From: Candidatus Brevundimonas colombiensis
GTDB taxonomy: Bacteria > Pseudomonadota > Alphaproteobacteria > Caulobacterales > Caulobacteraceae
Direction of reading: 5' to 3'
DNA length: 64,000 nucleotides
Assembly (NCBI GenBank): GCA_029202665.1
Contig: CP119326.1
Span: 2,976,001 to 3,040,000 of the forward strand
In this document: positions 45,847-54,075 of the stretch, piece after piece
Layout of the letters: each line of letters starts with the position of its first letter
Position numbering within the stretch: position 1 is the first letter of the stretch
Made by a program: the position numbers and the translations under genes
Notes under the pieces: generated by a model
Database searches by the model: none
What the model was told of the DNA's origin: nothing
The model's input: only the letters and a program-made list of their open reading frames with translations

Positions 45847-46749
45847 TCAGGCGGCGTCCAGTTCGGCCAGCCGTCCCCTCAGCATCTGCAACATGGCCGA
45901 GAAGTCCCGACCGCCGTGGCCGATGCCGTCGAACAGGGCGTACATGGCCTCGGCCTGGGCGCCCAGCGGGGTGCTCGCCCCCGACTTGGCCGCCGCGTCC
46001 TGGGCCAGCTTCAGGTCCTTCAGCATCATGGCCGTGGCGAATCCGCCCTGATAGTCGCGGTTCGACGGGGCGGCGGGGACCGGACCGGGCCAGGGGTAAT
46101 AGCTGGTCACGCTCCAGCACTGGCCCGAGGATTTGGACGCGATCTCGAAGAAGCGTTCGGGGTCGAGGCCCAGCTTTTCGGCCAAAGCGATGGCTTCGCA
46201 CGTGCCCAGCATGGAAATGCCCAGCAGCATGTTGTTGCAGATCTTGGCGGCCTGCCCGGCGCCGTGATCTCCGGCGCGAATGGTGATGCGGCTCATCGGC
46301 GCCAGCGCGGCCTCGACGCGGCCGAAATCACCCTCGTCACAGCCGACCATGAAGGCCAGCGTCCCCGCATCCGCCGCCGCCGTGCCGCCCGACACCGGCG
46401 CGTCGGCGAAGGCGTAACCGGCGGCCTTGGCCAGCCCCGCGACCTTGCGTGCGGTCTCCACGTCGATGGTCGAACAGTCCAGCAGCAGGGCGCTGGTCGG
46501 CGCCACGCCGATGATCTGCTCGGAATAGACGCTCAGCACATGGGGTCCGGCCGGCAGCATGGTGATGACCACCTCGGCCGCCTCGACCGCCTCGGCGACC
46601 GAAGCGGCGGGGACGCAGCCCTGGGACTTGGCCCGTTCCAGCGCGCTGGGCGACAGGTCGAAGGCGACGACCGCATGGCCCGCCTTGGCCTGGTTCGCCG
46701 CCATGCCTCCGCCCATATTGCCTAGGCCGATGAAGGCGATCTTCGTCAT
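45847..46749 (-). CDS. mmsB: 3-Hydroxyisobutyrate dehydrogenase
   Basis: Oxidises 3-hydroxyisobutyrate to methylmalonate semialdehyde in valine breakdown. The 300-residue protein has the NAD-binding start MTKIAFIGLGNMGGGMAANQ, the family signature FADAPVSGGTAAADAGTLAF, and the catalytic Lys in GAGQAAKICNNMLLG. GGGAGAGAG precedes the ATG. It is the last gene of the valine operon and ends at a hairpin. Confidence 0.93.
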   Translation of the reverse strand: MTKIAFIGLGNMGGGMAANQAKAGHAVVAFDLSPSALERAKSQGCVPAASVAEAVEAAEVVITMLPAGPHVLSVYSEQIIGVAPTSALLLDCSTIDVETARKVAGLAKAAGYAFADAPVSGGTAAADAGTLAFMVGCDEGDFGRVEAALAPMSRITIRAGDHGAGQAAKICNNMLLGISMLGTCEAIALAEKLGLDPERFFEIASKSSGQCWSVTSYYPWPGPVPAAPSNRDYQGGFATAMMLKDLKLAQDAAAKSGASTPLGAQAEAMYALFDGIGHGGRDFSAMLQMLRGRLAELDAA

Positions 46750-46777
46750 GGTCTCTCTCCCTATTGTCATCTGCTCA

Positions 46778-46795
46778 TCCCCGCGAAAGCGGGGA
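46778..46795. repeat. Short hairpin TCCCCGC-GAAA-GCGGGGA between operon genes
   Basis: A perfect 7-bp stem with a GAAA loop in the gap between the hydrolase and mmsB. Its sequence is of the kind repeated many times in high-GC genomes and may stabilise the mRNA end. Confidence 0.5.
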
Positions 46796-46800
46796 AGCGG

Positions 46801-47850
46801 TCAGGCCAGCGGCATCCATTTCTCGTTTTCCGGCAGGGGCGCGAACAAGGCGTCCAGCGCCGCGTCCGTAACGCCCGACAGGTCCGCCGGGGACCATTTC
46901 GGCGCATTGTCCTTGTCCACGATCACGGCCCGCACGCCTTCCTGGAAGTCGTGGGTCGCGCCGATCCGGCCGCTGACGGCGTATTCGACCGCCATGTTGT
47001 CGTCGAAGGACGCGGCCTTCGCCCCCTCGCGGATGTGTCGCAGCGTGACCTTCAGCGAGGTCGGGGACTTGGTCTTCAGCGTCGCCAGCTGGGCCGACGC
47101 CCAGTCCGATCCGTCGGCCTCAAGCGCTGCGAAAATCTCCTCCACCGTATCGAAGGCGAACAGCCGGTCGATGGCCTCGCGGTGGGCGGCCAGAGGCGCG
47201 GGACCCGCATCCTTGGCATGGCGCGCCGCGACCGCCGCCGGATCGGCGCCCTCGGCCAGCAGGTCGGCCTTCAACGCGTCGACGCCCTCAGACGGCAAGA
47301 AATGGGTGTGGATGCCCAAGACCACGGTGTCCGCCGCCTTCAGCCGCGCGCCCGTCAGGCCGATCCAGACGCCCGTCTGGCCCGGCAGGCGCGGCAGGAA
47401 CCAGCCGCCCCCGACATCGGGATACAGGCCGATGCCCGTCTCCGGCATGGCGTAGGTGGTGCGTTCGGTGGCGATGCGGACATCGGCCGGTTCCGAAATC
47501 CCGACCCCGCCGCCCATGACGATGCCGTCCACGATGGCCGTGATCGGCTTGGGATAGCCGAACATCAGGGCGTTCAGCCGATATTCGGCCATGAAGAAGG
47601 CCCGCGCCTCCACCCGGTCGCCGGCGCTGCTCTCAGCAATCATGCGGATGTCGCCGCCCGCGCAGAAGCCGCGCTCGCCCGCATGGTCGATCAGCACCGA
47701 CCGAACCGCCGCATCCTCGCGCCAGTCCAGCAGCGCCGCGATCATCGTCTCGCACATCGCCCGGTTGAGCGCATGGATCGCCTTTGGCCGGTTCAGAGTG
47801 ATGCGGCCGACGCCGTTCTCGACGCGGGCGATGATTTCGAGTTCGCTCAC
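46801..47850 (-). CDS. 3-Hydroxyisobutyryl-CoA hydrolase (enoyl-CoA hydratase superfamily)
   Basis: Frees 3-hydroxyisobutyrate from its CoA ester in valine catabolism. The 349-residue protein has crotonase-fold motifs: PKAIHALNRAMCETMIAALL, GERGFCAGGDIRMIAES, PITAIVDGIVMGGGVGISEP and ETGIGLYPDVGGGWFLPRLP. The length of about 350 residues and the C-terminal extension fit the hydrolase (HIBCH) rather than enoyl-CoA hydratases of about 260. The GTG start overlaps the acyl-CoA dehydrogenase stop (GTGA). It could include a hydratase role, since no separate hydratase is present. Confidence 0.9.
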   Translation of the reverse strand: MSELEIIARVENGVGRITLNRPKAIHALNRAMCETMIAALLDWREDAAVRSVLIDHAGERGFCAGGDIRMIAESSAGDRVEARAFFMAEYRLNALMFGYPKPITAIVDGIVMGGGVGISEPADVRIATERTTYAMPETGIGLYPDVGGGWFLPRLPGQTGVWIGLTGARLKAADTVVLGIHTHFLPSEGVDALKADLLAEGADPAAVAARHAKDAGPAPLAAHREAIDRLFAFDTVEEIFAALEADGSDWASAQLATLKTKSPTSLKVTLRHIREGAKAASFDDNMAVEYAVSGRIGATHDFQEGVRAVIVDKDNAPKWSPADLSGVTDAALDALFAPLPENEKWMPLA

Positions 47851-49019
47851 TTGGCCATCTCCCGCGCGATGATCACGCGCATGATCTCGTTGGTGCCTTC
47901 CAGGATGCGGTGGACCCGCAGGTCGCGCACGATCCGTTCCAGCGGATAATCCTTCAGATAGCCGTATCCGCCGTGCAGTTGCAGGGCCTCGTCCGCGATC
48001 TGGAAACAGGCGTCGGTGGCCAGTCGCTTGGCCATGGCGCACCATTTGGTCTTTTCCGGGTGGTTGTTGTCGATGGCCCAGGCGCCGCGCAGCACCATCA
48101 GGCGCGCCGCCTCCAGGTCCGTCGCCATGTCGGCCAGACGGAATTGCAGGGCCTGAAACTCGCCGATCGGTCGGCCGAACTGTTTGCGGGTGGCGACGTA
48201 TCCTTGAGCCGTCTCCAGCGCCAGCCGCGCCCCGCCCAACGAACAGGCGGCGATGTTCAGCCGCCCGCCGTCCAGCCCGGCCATGGCGTAGCGGAAGCCC
48301 GCCCCCTCTTCGCCGATCAGATTAGCGACCGGCACGCGGCAGTCGTCGAACTGGACGATGGCGGTCGGCTGGGCGTTCCAGCCCATCTTTTTTTCCTGCG
48401 CCCCGAACGACAGGCCGGGCGTCCCGGCCTCGACCACGAGGGCGCTGACGCCTTTCGGCCCCTCGCCGCCCGTACGGACCATGACGACATAGACGTCCGA
48501 CGTCCCCGCGCCCGAGATGAAGGCCTTGGAACCGTTCAGCACATAGTGGTCGCCGTCGCGCACCGCCGTCGTCCGCAGGGCCGCCGCGTCCGACCCCGAA
48601 CCCGGCTCGGTCAGACAGTAGGACGCGATACACCCTTGTGGCCCTATCGCTTCGCTGCTTGAGGGCCGTTCCATCCTGACCAGCGACGGCACGAACCGTC
48701 CGCGCAGGTCGTCTGAGCCGAAACGGTCGATCATCCACGTCGCCATATTGTGGATCGAGATGAAGGCCGCCGTCGCCACGTCGCCACGCGACAACTCTTC
48801 GAAAATCAGGGCCGCCTCGACCCGGCCCAGCCCCATGCCGCCATGCTCCTCGCCCGTATAGATGCCGCAGAAGCCCATCTCGGCCGCCTGTTTCATCACC
48901 TCGACGGGGAAGTGTTTCTCCTCGTCCCAGCGGGCAGAATGGGGCGCCAGTTCAGCCTCGGCGAAAGCGCGGGCCGCGTCCTGAATGGCGCGCTGGTCGT
49001 CGGTAAGGGCGAAGTCCAT
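47847..49019 (-). CDS. Acyl-CoA dehydrogenase, probably isobutyryl-CoA dehydrogenase
   Basis: FAD enzyme that desaturates a branched acyl-CoA. The 390-residue protein has the family motifs YCLTEPGSGSDAAALRTTAV, GTSDVYVVMVRT and GGYGYLKDYPLERIVRDLRV, ending with HRILEGTNEIMRVIIAREM. Operon context with valine genes points to isobutyryl-CoA. It starts 6 bases after the small membrane-protein gene. Confidence 0.92.
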   Translation of the reverse strand: MDFALTDDQRAIQDAARAFAEAELAPHSARWDEEKHFPVEVMKQAAEMGFCGIYTGEEHGGMGLGRVEAALIFEELSRGDVATAAFISIHNMATWMIDRFGSDDLRGRFVPSLVRMERPSSSEAIGPQGCIASYCLTEPGSGSDAAALRTTAVRDGDHYVLNGSKAFISGAGTSDVYVVMVRTGGEGPKGVSALVVEAGTPGLSFGAQEKKMGWNAQPTAIVQFDDCRVPVANLIGEEGAGFRYAMAGLDGGRLNIAACSLGGARLALETAQGYVATRKQFGRPIGEFQALQFRLADMATDLEAARLMVLRGAWAIDNNHPEKTKWCAMAKRLATDACFQIADEALQLHGGYGYLKDYPLERIVRDLRVHRILEGTNEIMRVIIAREMAK

Positions 49020-49025
49020 AATCGT

Positions 49026-49355
49026 CTAGCCAAACATTCGAGTGATGACATGTGCCGCAGCCCACCCGCAGCAGATGACCAGCGGGCTCAAAACCAAGGC
49101 CCGGATTTCAGCGCGGGGGTGGCGGCGCAACTGAACTATAATCCACGCCACATCGATCAGACCGACGATAACAAGCCTCGGCAGGACAGACCGAATCCTC
49201 AGACTACTGAGCAGCGCGTACTCTACATCAAACTGGCGCGTTTCAGATTCAAACAAACCCGGAGAAGCGGCCCAGACATAGGCAGTCATCGCCACGGCAT
49301 TCAGCGCGAGGATCCACCCATCGCGTTTGAGCACCGTGGCGATTGTCGGCATCAA
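49026..49355 (-). CDS. Small membrane protein inserted in the valine operon
   Basis: A 109-residue protein with three hydrophobic segments: DGWILALNAVAMTAYVWAAS, VLPRLVIVGLIDVAWIIVQL and LVLSPLVICCGWAAAHVITR. Family unknown. Its ATG overlaps the mmsA stop (ATGA), and the next gene begins 6 bases later, so it is translated with the operon. It is more AT-rich than its neighbours. It may be a transport or assembly helper, but nothing shows this directly. Confidence 0.65.
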   Translation of the reverse strand: MMPTIATVLKRDGWILALNAVAMTAYVWAASPGLFESETRQFDVEYALLSSLRIRSVLPRLVIVGLIDVAWIIVQLRRHPRAEIRALVLSPLVICCGWAAAHVITRMFG

Positions 49356-50878
49356 CGCATCGTCGGAATGACGAACGACGAATCCGCATGTTCCAGTTCG
49401 CTGTCGGGCCAGCGGGCGGTGACGGTCTTGGTCTTGGTCCAGAACCGCAGCCCCTCCATGCCGTGCTGGTTGATGTCGCCGAAGGCCGACCGCTTCCAGC
49501 CGCCGAAGCTGTGATAGGCGACCGGCACCGGGATCGGCACATTGATACCGACCATGCCGACATTGACGCGGGCGGCGAAGTCGCGGGCCGCGCGGCCGTT
49601 CTGGGTGAAGATGGCGACGCCGTTGCCGTACTGGTGCTGGCTGGGCAGGCTCAGCGCCTCCTCGAAGCTTTCGGCGCGCACGATCTGCAACACGGGGCCG
49701 AAGATTTCCTCGCGGTAGGCCTCCATCGTCGGCTTCACATGGTCGAACAGCGACGGGCCGACGAAATAGCCCTTCTCATGCCCCTGCAGGCTGAAGCCGC
49801 GACCGTCCACCACCAGTTCGGCGCCTTCCTCGACGCCCTTGGCGATCCAGCCCTCGACGCGGGCCTTGTGCTGGGCGGTGACGACGGGGCCGTAATGGGC
49901 GCCCGCGTCGGTGGAGACCCCGACCTTCAGGGTCTCGATCTCGGCGACCATCCGCTCGCGCAGTTCGTCCGCCGTCTTCTTGCCGACGGGCACGACGACC
50001 GGCAGGGCCATGCAGCGTTCCCCGGCCGAACCATAGGCCGCGCCCGCCAGATCCTTGATCACCTGATCCATGTCCGCGTCGGGCAGGACGATGCCGTGGT
50101 TCTTGGCTCCGCCCATGGCCTGGACCCGCTTATGGTTGGCCGCGCCCGTCTGATAGACATAATGGGCGATGTCGGACGAGCCGACGAAGCTGACGGCGTG
50201 GACCAGCGGATGGGTCAGTATGGCGTCCACCGCCGTCTTGTCGCCATGCACCACGTTCAGCACGCCGTTCGGCGCACCCGCCTCCAGCATCAGTTCGCCC
50301 AGACGCACCGGCAGGGACGGATCGCGCTCTGACGGCTTCAGGACGAAGGTGTTGCCCACGGCGATGGCCATGCCGAACATCCACATCGGGATCATGGCCG
50401 GGAAGTTGAACGGGGTGATGCCCGCCACCACGCCCAGCGGCTGGCGCATCGAATAGACGTCGATGCCCGGCCCGGCGCCATAGGTGTATTCGCCCTTCAG
50501 CGCATGGGGGATGCCGCAGGCGAACTCGATCACCTCAAGCCCGCGCTGGATGTCGCCCTTCGAATCCGCGATGACCTTGCCGTGTTCGCTGGACAGCAGT
50601 TCGGCCAGGTCGTTCATGTTCGCCTCGACCAGGCGCTTGAACTCGAACATCACGCGGGCGCGGCGCTGCGGATTGGTCGAAGCCCAACCGTCGAAGGCGT
50701 TCTGCGCCGCCTGAACCGCGCGATCGACCTCGCCGACGCTGGCCAGCTGAACCCGCGCCTGGACCTCGCCGGTATTGGGATCGAAGACATCGGCGAAACG
50801 GCCGGACGCGCCGTCAAAGGCGGCGCCGTCGATGAAATGGCGAATGTCGCGCATGGCCTGGAGGTCTCCCGTGATCAT
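49352..50878 (-). CDS. mmsA: Methylmalonate-semialdehyde dehydrogenase (CoA-acylating)
   Basis: Converts methylmalonate semialdehyde to propionyl-CoA, the last step of the valine route, which feeds the methylcitrate genes at 60 kb. The 508-residue protein has the aldehyde-dehydrogenase signatures FNFPAMIPMWMFGMAIAVGN, VLKPSERDP and the catalytic Cys in GSAGERCMALPVVVPVG. The start at 50878 has AGGAGGG upstream; an ATG at 50854 is also possible. It is the first gene of the operon. Confidence 0.94.
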   Translation of the reverse strand: MITGDLQAMRDIRHFIDGAAFDGASGRFADVFDPNTGEVQARVQLASVGEVDRAVQAAQNAFDGWASTNPQRRARVMFEFKRLVEANMNDLAELLSSEHGKVIADSKGDIQRGLEVIEFACGIPHALKGEYTYGAGPGIDVYSMRQPLGVVAGITPFNFPAMIPMWMFGMAIAVGNTFVLKPSERDPSLPVRLGELMLEAGAPNGVLNVVHGDKTAVDAILTHPLVHAVSFVGSSDIAHYVYQTGAANHKRVQAMGGAKNHGIVLPDADMDQVIKDLAGAAYGSAGERCMALPVVVPVGKKTADELRERMVAEIETLKVGVSTDAGAHYGPVVTAQHKARVEGWIAKGVEEGAELVVDGRGFSLQGHEKGYFVGPSLFDHVKPTMEAYREEIFGPVLQIVRAESFEEALSLPSQHQYGNGVAIFTQNGRAARDFAARVNVGMVGINVPIPVPVAYHSFGGWKRSAFGDINQHGMEGLRFWTKTKTVTARWPDSELEHADSSFVIPTMR

Positions 50879-50923
50879 TATTCTTGTGTCCCTCCTGCTA
50901 GCATCGCCTTGCGTCGGTCGATA

Positions 50924-50937
50924 ATGCAAAGATGCAT
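50924..50937. promoter_or_regulatory. Inverted repeat ATGCA-N4-TGCAT upstream of mmsA
   Basis: Lies 46 bases upstream of the mmsA start and on the - strand contains TTTGCA, the half-site seen in the propionate-gene operators at 59682 and 63731. Confidence 0.35.
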
Positions 50938-50939
50938 GA

Positions 50940-51107
50940 ACCGATCTGCATTTCACCGACTGTGTGGTTCTGGAAGAAACCAAGCCCGGCTATGGCTTCG
51001 GCGAGGCGGCCCTGGCGCTCATGAACGATGCGCAGGTCACGCCCATCACCGAACATGGCCGCGCCGTCGATGCTCAGTTCGAACGCACCATCGACTTCAC
51101 GCCGTAG
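50940..51107 (+). pseudogene. Remnant of a TonB C-terminal domain
   Basis: An open stretch of about 55 codons, preceded by an in-frame stop and with no start, reads TDLHFTDCVVLEETKPGYGF then GEAALALMNDAQVTPITEHG and ends FERTIDFTP before a TAG. The pattern (P-x-G-x-GF-x-EAAL, then PxxxxG and a final F) matches the TonB_C energy-transducer domain. The N-terminal part is missing. It overlaps the 3' end of the merR gene by 11 bases. Confidence 0.5.
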
Positions 51108-51492
51108 TCGGCCGTTCGAAGGCCTTCAGGATCGGACACGGCCCCTTCTCGTTGCGGGCGCAATCCGACGCCAGACGCTGAAGCGCCGTGCGCGCCGCCT
51201 GCATATCCGCGATCTGGCGATCAAGGTCCTCGATCCGCGCCTCCGCCATGGCGCGCACCCGGGTTCGATCCGCACCTGAATCCAGCGTCAGCAGCTCGCC
51301 GATCTGCGCCAGGGTGAAGCCGGCCGCCTGGGCCTGACGGATGAAACGCAGACGGTCCGCATCCGCCGCGCCGTATCGGCGCATCGCCCCATCCCCCGCC
51401 GGCGTCTCCAGCAGACCGCGCCGCTGATAATAGCGGATGGTCTCAACCCCGACCGCTCCGGCCCTGGCCAACCCGCCTATCGTCATCGCCAT
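51097..51492 (-). CDS. MerR-family metal-responsive regulator of the copper set
   Basis: A 131-residue MerR-type activator. The winged HTH is MTIGGLARAGAVGVETIRYY with QRRGLLETPAGDGAMRRYG. A long dimerisation helix follows. Two Cys in SDCARNEKGPCPILKAF match the C-x8-C metal loop of MerR, but the Cys at the start of the MerR dimerisation helix is absent (ELLTLDSGADRTRV). The metal is therefore uncertain; the divergent copper genes make Cu(I) or a related ion more likely than Hg. The start at 51492 has GGAG 9 bases upstream. Confidence 0.85.
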   Translation of the reverse strand: MAMTIGGLARAGAVGVETIRYYQRRGLLETPAGDGAMRRYGAADADRLRFIRQAQAAGFTLAQIGELLTLDSGADRTRVRAMAEARIEDLDRQIADMQAARTALQRLASDCARNEKGPCPILKAFERPTTA

Positions 51493-51495
51493 CGC

Positions 51496-51527
51496 TTGAC
51501 TCCGTACCATGGTACAGACCCTACAGA
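51496..51527 (+). promoter_or_regulatory. MerR-type promoter with palindrome GTACCATGGTAC
   Basis: TTGACT (51496-51501) and CTACAG or TACAGA (51521-51527) are 19-20 bases apart, the over-long spacing of MerR-regulated promoters. The spacer holds the perfect palindrome GTACCATGGTAC at 51504-51515. The text TTGACTCCGTAC is the same as in the classical mer promoter. Confidence 0.8.
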
Positions 51528-51562
51528 AGGCGCAGACCGTTGTCAGCCCGTCTGGACCTTCG

Positions 51563-52309
51563 ATGCCGCATCCCGAAAAGACCGCCATCCTCTACCGCAT
51601 GGTCATGCCGGACCACGTCTGTCCGTATGGCCGCAAGTCCTTATGGCTGCTGAAACGCAAGGGCTATCGGGTCGATGATCGTCATCTGACGACCCGCGCC
51701 GAAACCGACGCCTTCAAGGCCGAGCACGACGTCAAGACCACGCCCCAGACCTTCATTGACGGACGACGTATCGGCGGCCACGACGATCTGCGCCGCTTCT
51801 TCGGCCAAAAGGTCCCGGCGCCAGGCCAGACCAGCTACGTCCCGGTTCTGGCCGTGTTCGCGGTCGCCCTGCTGATCGCGGCGGCCATCGCCTGGCTGCG
51901 TTATGGAACCCTGGTCAGCGTGTCGATCCTGCCCAACTTCATCGCCACGGCCATGTGTCTGCTGGCGATGCTGAAGCTGCAGGATGTGGAGAAGTTCTCC
52001 ACCATGTTCCTGAACTACGATCTTCTGGCGCAGAAATGGCCGACCTATGGCTATGTCTATCCCTTCGCCGAGCTGGGGGCGGGCGTGCTGATGCTGTCGG
52101 GCGCCCTGACCTGGTTGTCGGCGCCGGTCGCCCTGTTCATCGGCGGCGTGGGCGCCATTTCGGTGTTCAAGGCCGTCTATGTCGATAAGCGAGAGCTGAA
52201 ATGCGCCTGCGTCGGCGGGGCGTCCAATGTGCCGCTGGGCTTCGTCAGCCTGACCGAAAATCTGATGATGATCGCCATGGCGGCCGCCATGCTGGGCATG
52301 GCCCTTTGA
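51563..52309 (+). CDS. Glutaredoxin-MauE fusion membrane protein
   Basis: A 248-residue protein. Residues about 8-75 are a glutaredoxin-like domain with the redox motif CPYG in MPDHVCPYGRKSLWLLKRK and the cis-Pro region VKTTPQTFIDGRRIGGHDDL. Residues about 90-248 hold four membrane helices of MauE/DoxX style (VPVLAVFAVALLIAAAIAWL, SILPNFIATAMCLLAMLKL, ELGAGVLMLSGALTWL, SLTENLMMIAMAAAMLGMAL). A CACVGG motif lies between them. Such fusions occur with copper genes, where they may move electrons to periplasmic or membrane thiols. The ATG at 51509 lies inside the operator palindrome, so 51563 was chosen. Confidence 0.82.
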   Translation: MPHPEKTAILYRMVMPDHVCPYGRKSLWLLKRKGYRVDDRHLTTRAETDAFKAEHDVKTTPQTFIDGRRIGGHDDLRRFFGQKVPAPGQTSYVPVLAVFAVALLIAAAIAWLRYGTLVSVSILPNFIATAMCLLAMLKLQDVEKFSTMFLNYDLLAQKWPTYGYVYPFAELGAGVLMLSGALTWLSAPVALFIGGVGAISVFKAVYVDKRELKCACVGGASNVPLGFVSLTENLMMIAMAAAMLGMAL

Positions 52310-54075
52310 TGCGCGGCCCCGCAACGGGTGACGCCATGACCCGGCCCCCTCTCGACCGCCGCAGCCTGTTGCGCGGCGTCGCGGCCGGCGGCGGCCTGAT
52401 GGCGCTGCAGGCCGCCCTGCCCGCCTGGGCCCAGACCGGATCGCCCGGCCTGCGGGCCGACCTGCCGACCCTGACCGGGCCGAATATCGACCTGACCGTG
52501 GGCCATTCGCCCTTCACCGTCGCCGGCCGCACGGGCCATGCGGTCACCGTCAACGGAACCCTGCCCGCGCCGCTGATCCGGCTGCGCGAGGGTCAGAACG
52601 CCCGGCTGACCGTGACCAACACCCTGGACGAGGACACCTCGATCCACTGGCACGGCCTGCTGCTGCCCTTCCAGATGGACGGGGTGCCGGGCATCAGCTT
52701 TCCCGGCATCAAGGCGGGCGAGACCTTCGTCTATGAGTTTCCGGTCATCCAGTCGGGCACCTATTGGTATCACAGCCATTCCAACCTGCAGGAGGCGATG
52801 GGCCATTACGGCCCCATCGTCATCGACCCGGCGGGGGCCGATCCGGTCGCCTGTGACCGCGAGCATGTGCTGGTGCTGTCGGACTGGAGCTTCCTGCATC
52901 CCCACCAGATTCTGGACAAGCTGAAGAAGAGCCCCGGCTATTTCAATCGCCAGCGCACCACCCTGGCCGGACTGATCGACGGGTCGGACCGGATGAGCCT
53001 TGAGGAACGGCGAATGTGGGGGGCGATGCGGATGGACCCGCGCGACATCCTGGACGTCAACGGTTCGACCTACACCTATCTGATCAACGGCCACGGCCCT
53101 GAGGAGAACTGGACCGGCCTGTTCCGCCCCGGCGAGCGGGTGCGCCTGCGCATCATCAACGCCTCGGCCATGTCGATCTTCAACGTCCGCATTCCCGGCC
53201 TGGCCATGACCGTGGTCAACGCCGACGGCGAGAACGTCCGCCCGGTCGAGACCGACGAGTTGCAGATTTCCGTCGCCGAAACCTATGACGTGATCGTTCG
53301 TCCCACCGAAGACCGCGCCTATACCCTCGTATCCGAGGCCATCGACCGATCCGGCATGGGGCGCGCCACCCTGGCGCCCCGGCTGGGCATGACGGCCGAG
53401 GTTCCGCCGCTGAGGCCCGTTCCGAACCTGACCCTGCGCGACATGGGGATGGGCGGCATGGGCGGCATGGATCACGGCGCGATGGACCACGCGTCCATGG
53501 ATCATGGCTCCATGTCGATGCGCGATGCGGCCAAGGCGCCGCCGACCATGGCGGTGGGCGTCGGCGTGGACATGATCTCGCCCGCGCCCGCCGACCGCCT
53601 GGGCGAACGGCCGCTGGGTCTGGAGGACGCGCCGCATCGGGTGCTGGTCTATACCGACCTGGTCTCGCTCAGCCCCAACAAGGACCGACGCCCGCCGTCG
53701 CGGACCCTGGAAATCCACCTGACCGGCAATATGGAGCGGTTCATGTGGGGCTTCGACGGGCGCAAATTCTCCGAACTGGTCGAGCCGATCCGGTTCGAGC
53801 GCAACGAACGGGTGCGCGTCACCCTGGTCAACGACACCATGATGTCCCACCCCATCCACCTGCACGGCCACTTCTTCGAACTGGTCACGGGCGGACCCGC
53901 CGGCCATCAGCCGTTGAAGCACACCGTCAATGTCGCGCCGGGGTCGAAAGTCACCTTCGACCTGACCGCCGATGCGCCCGGCGACTGGGCCTTCCACTGT
54001 CACCTGCTGATGCACATGCACGCCGGGATGTTCAACGTCGTGACCGTGCGCCCGCTGGACGGAGCCGCCGCATGA
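52309..54075 (+). CDS. copA: Multicopper oxidase CopA (copper resistance)
   Basis: A 588-residue periplasmic oxidase that detoxifies Cu(I). A Tat signal is present (PLDRRSLLRGVAAGGGLMAL). The copper sites are SIHWHGLLLPFQMDGVPG, TYWYHSHSN, HPIHLHGHFFEL and the final DWAFHCHLLMHMHAGMF. A Met/His-rich loop (MGGMGGMDHGAMDHASMDHG) near residues 380-405 probably binds Cu(I). The ATG overlaps the preceding stop (TGATG); an ATG at 52336 (MTRPPLDRRS) is an alternative. CopB follows by four-base overlap. Confidence 0.95.
   Translation: MRGPATGDAMTRPPLDRRSLLRGVAAGGGLMALQAALPAWAQTGSPGLRADLPTLTGPNIDLTVGHSPFTVAGRTGHAVTVNGTLPAPLIRLREGQNARLTVTNTLDEDTSIHWHGLLLPFQMDGVPGISFPGIKAGETFVYEFPVIQSGTYWYHSHSNLQEAMGHYGPIVIDPAGADPVACDREHVLVLSDWSFLHPHQILDKLKKSPGYFNRQRTTLAGLIDGSDRMSLEERRMWGAMRMDPRDILDVNGSTYTYLINGHGPEENWTGLFRPGERVRLRIINASAMSIFNVRIPGLAMTVVNADGENVRPVETDELQISVAETYDVIVRPTEDRAYTLVSEAIDRSGMGRATLAPRLGMTAEVPPLRPVPNLTLRDMGMGGMGGMDHGAMDHASMDHGSMSMRDAAKAPPTMAVGVGVDMISPAPADRLGERPLGLEDAPHRVLVYTDLVSLSPNKDRRPPSRTLEIHLTGNMERFMWGFDGRKFSELVEPIRFERNERVRVTLVNDTMMSHPIHLHGHFFELVTGGPAGHQPLKHTVNVAPGSKVTFDLTADAPGDWAFHCHLLMHMHAGMFNVVTVRPLDGAAA

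Noticed and set aside
51097..51492. Calling the regulator a mercury MerR
   Set aside because: One of three Hg-binding Cys is missing and no mer genes follow.
51509..51562. ATG at 51509 as start of the glutaredoxin-MauE gene
   Set aside because: It lies inside the MerR operator palindrome and before the -10 element, so it would not be in the mRNA.
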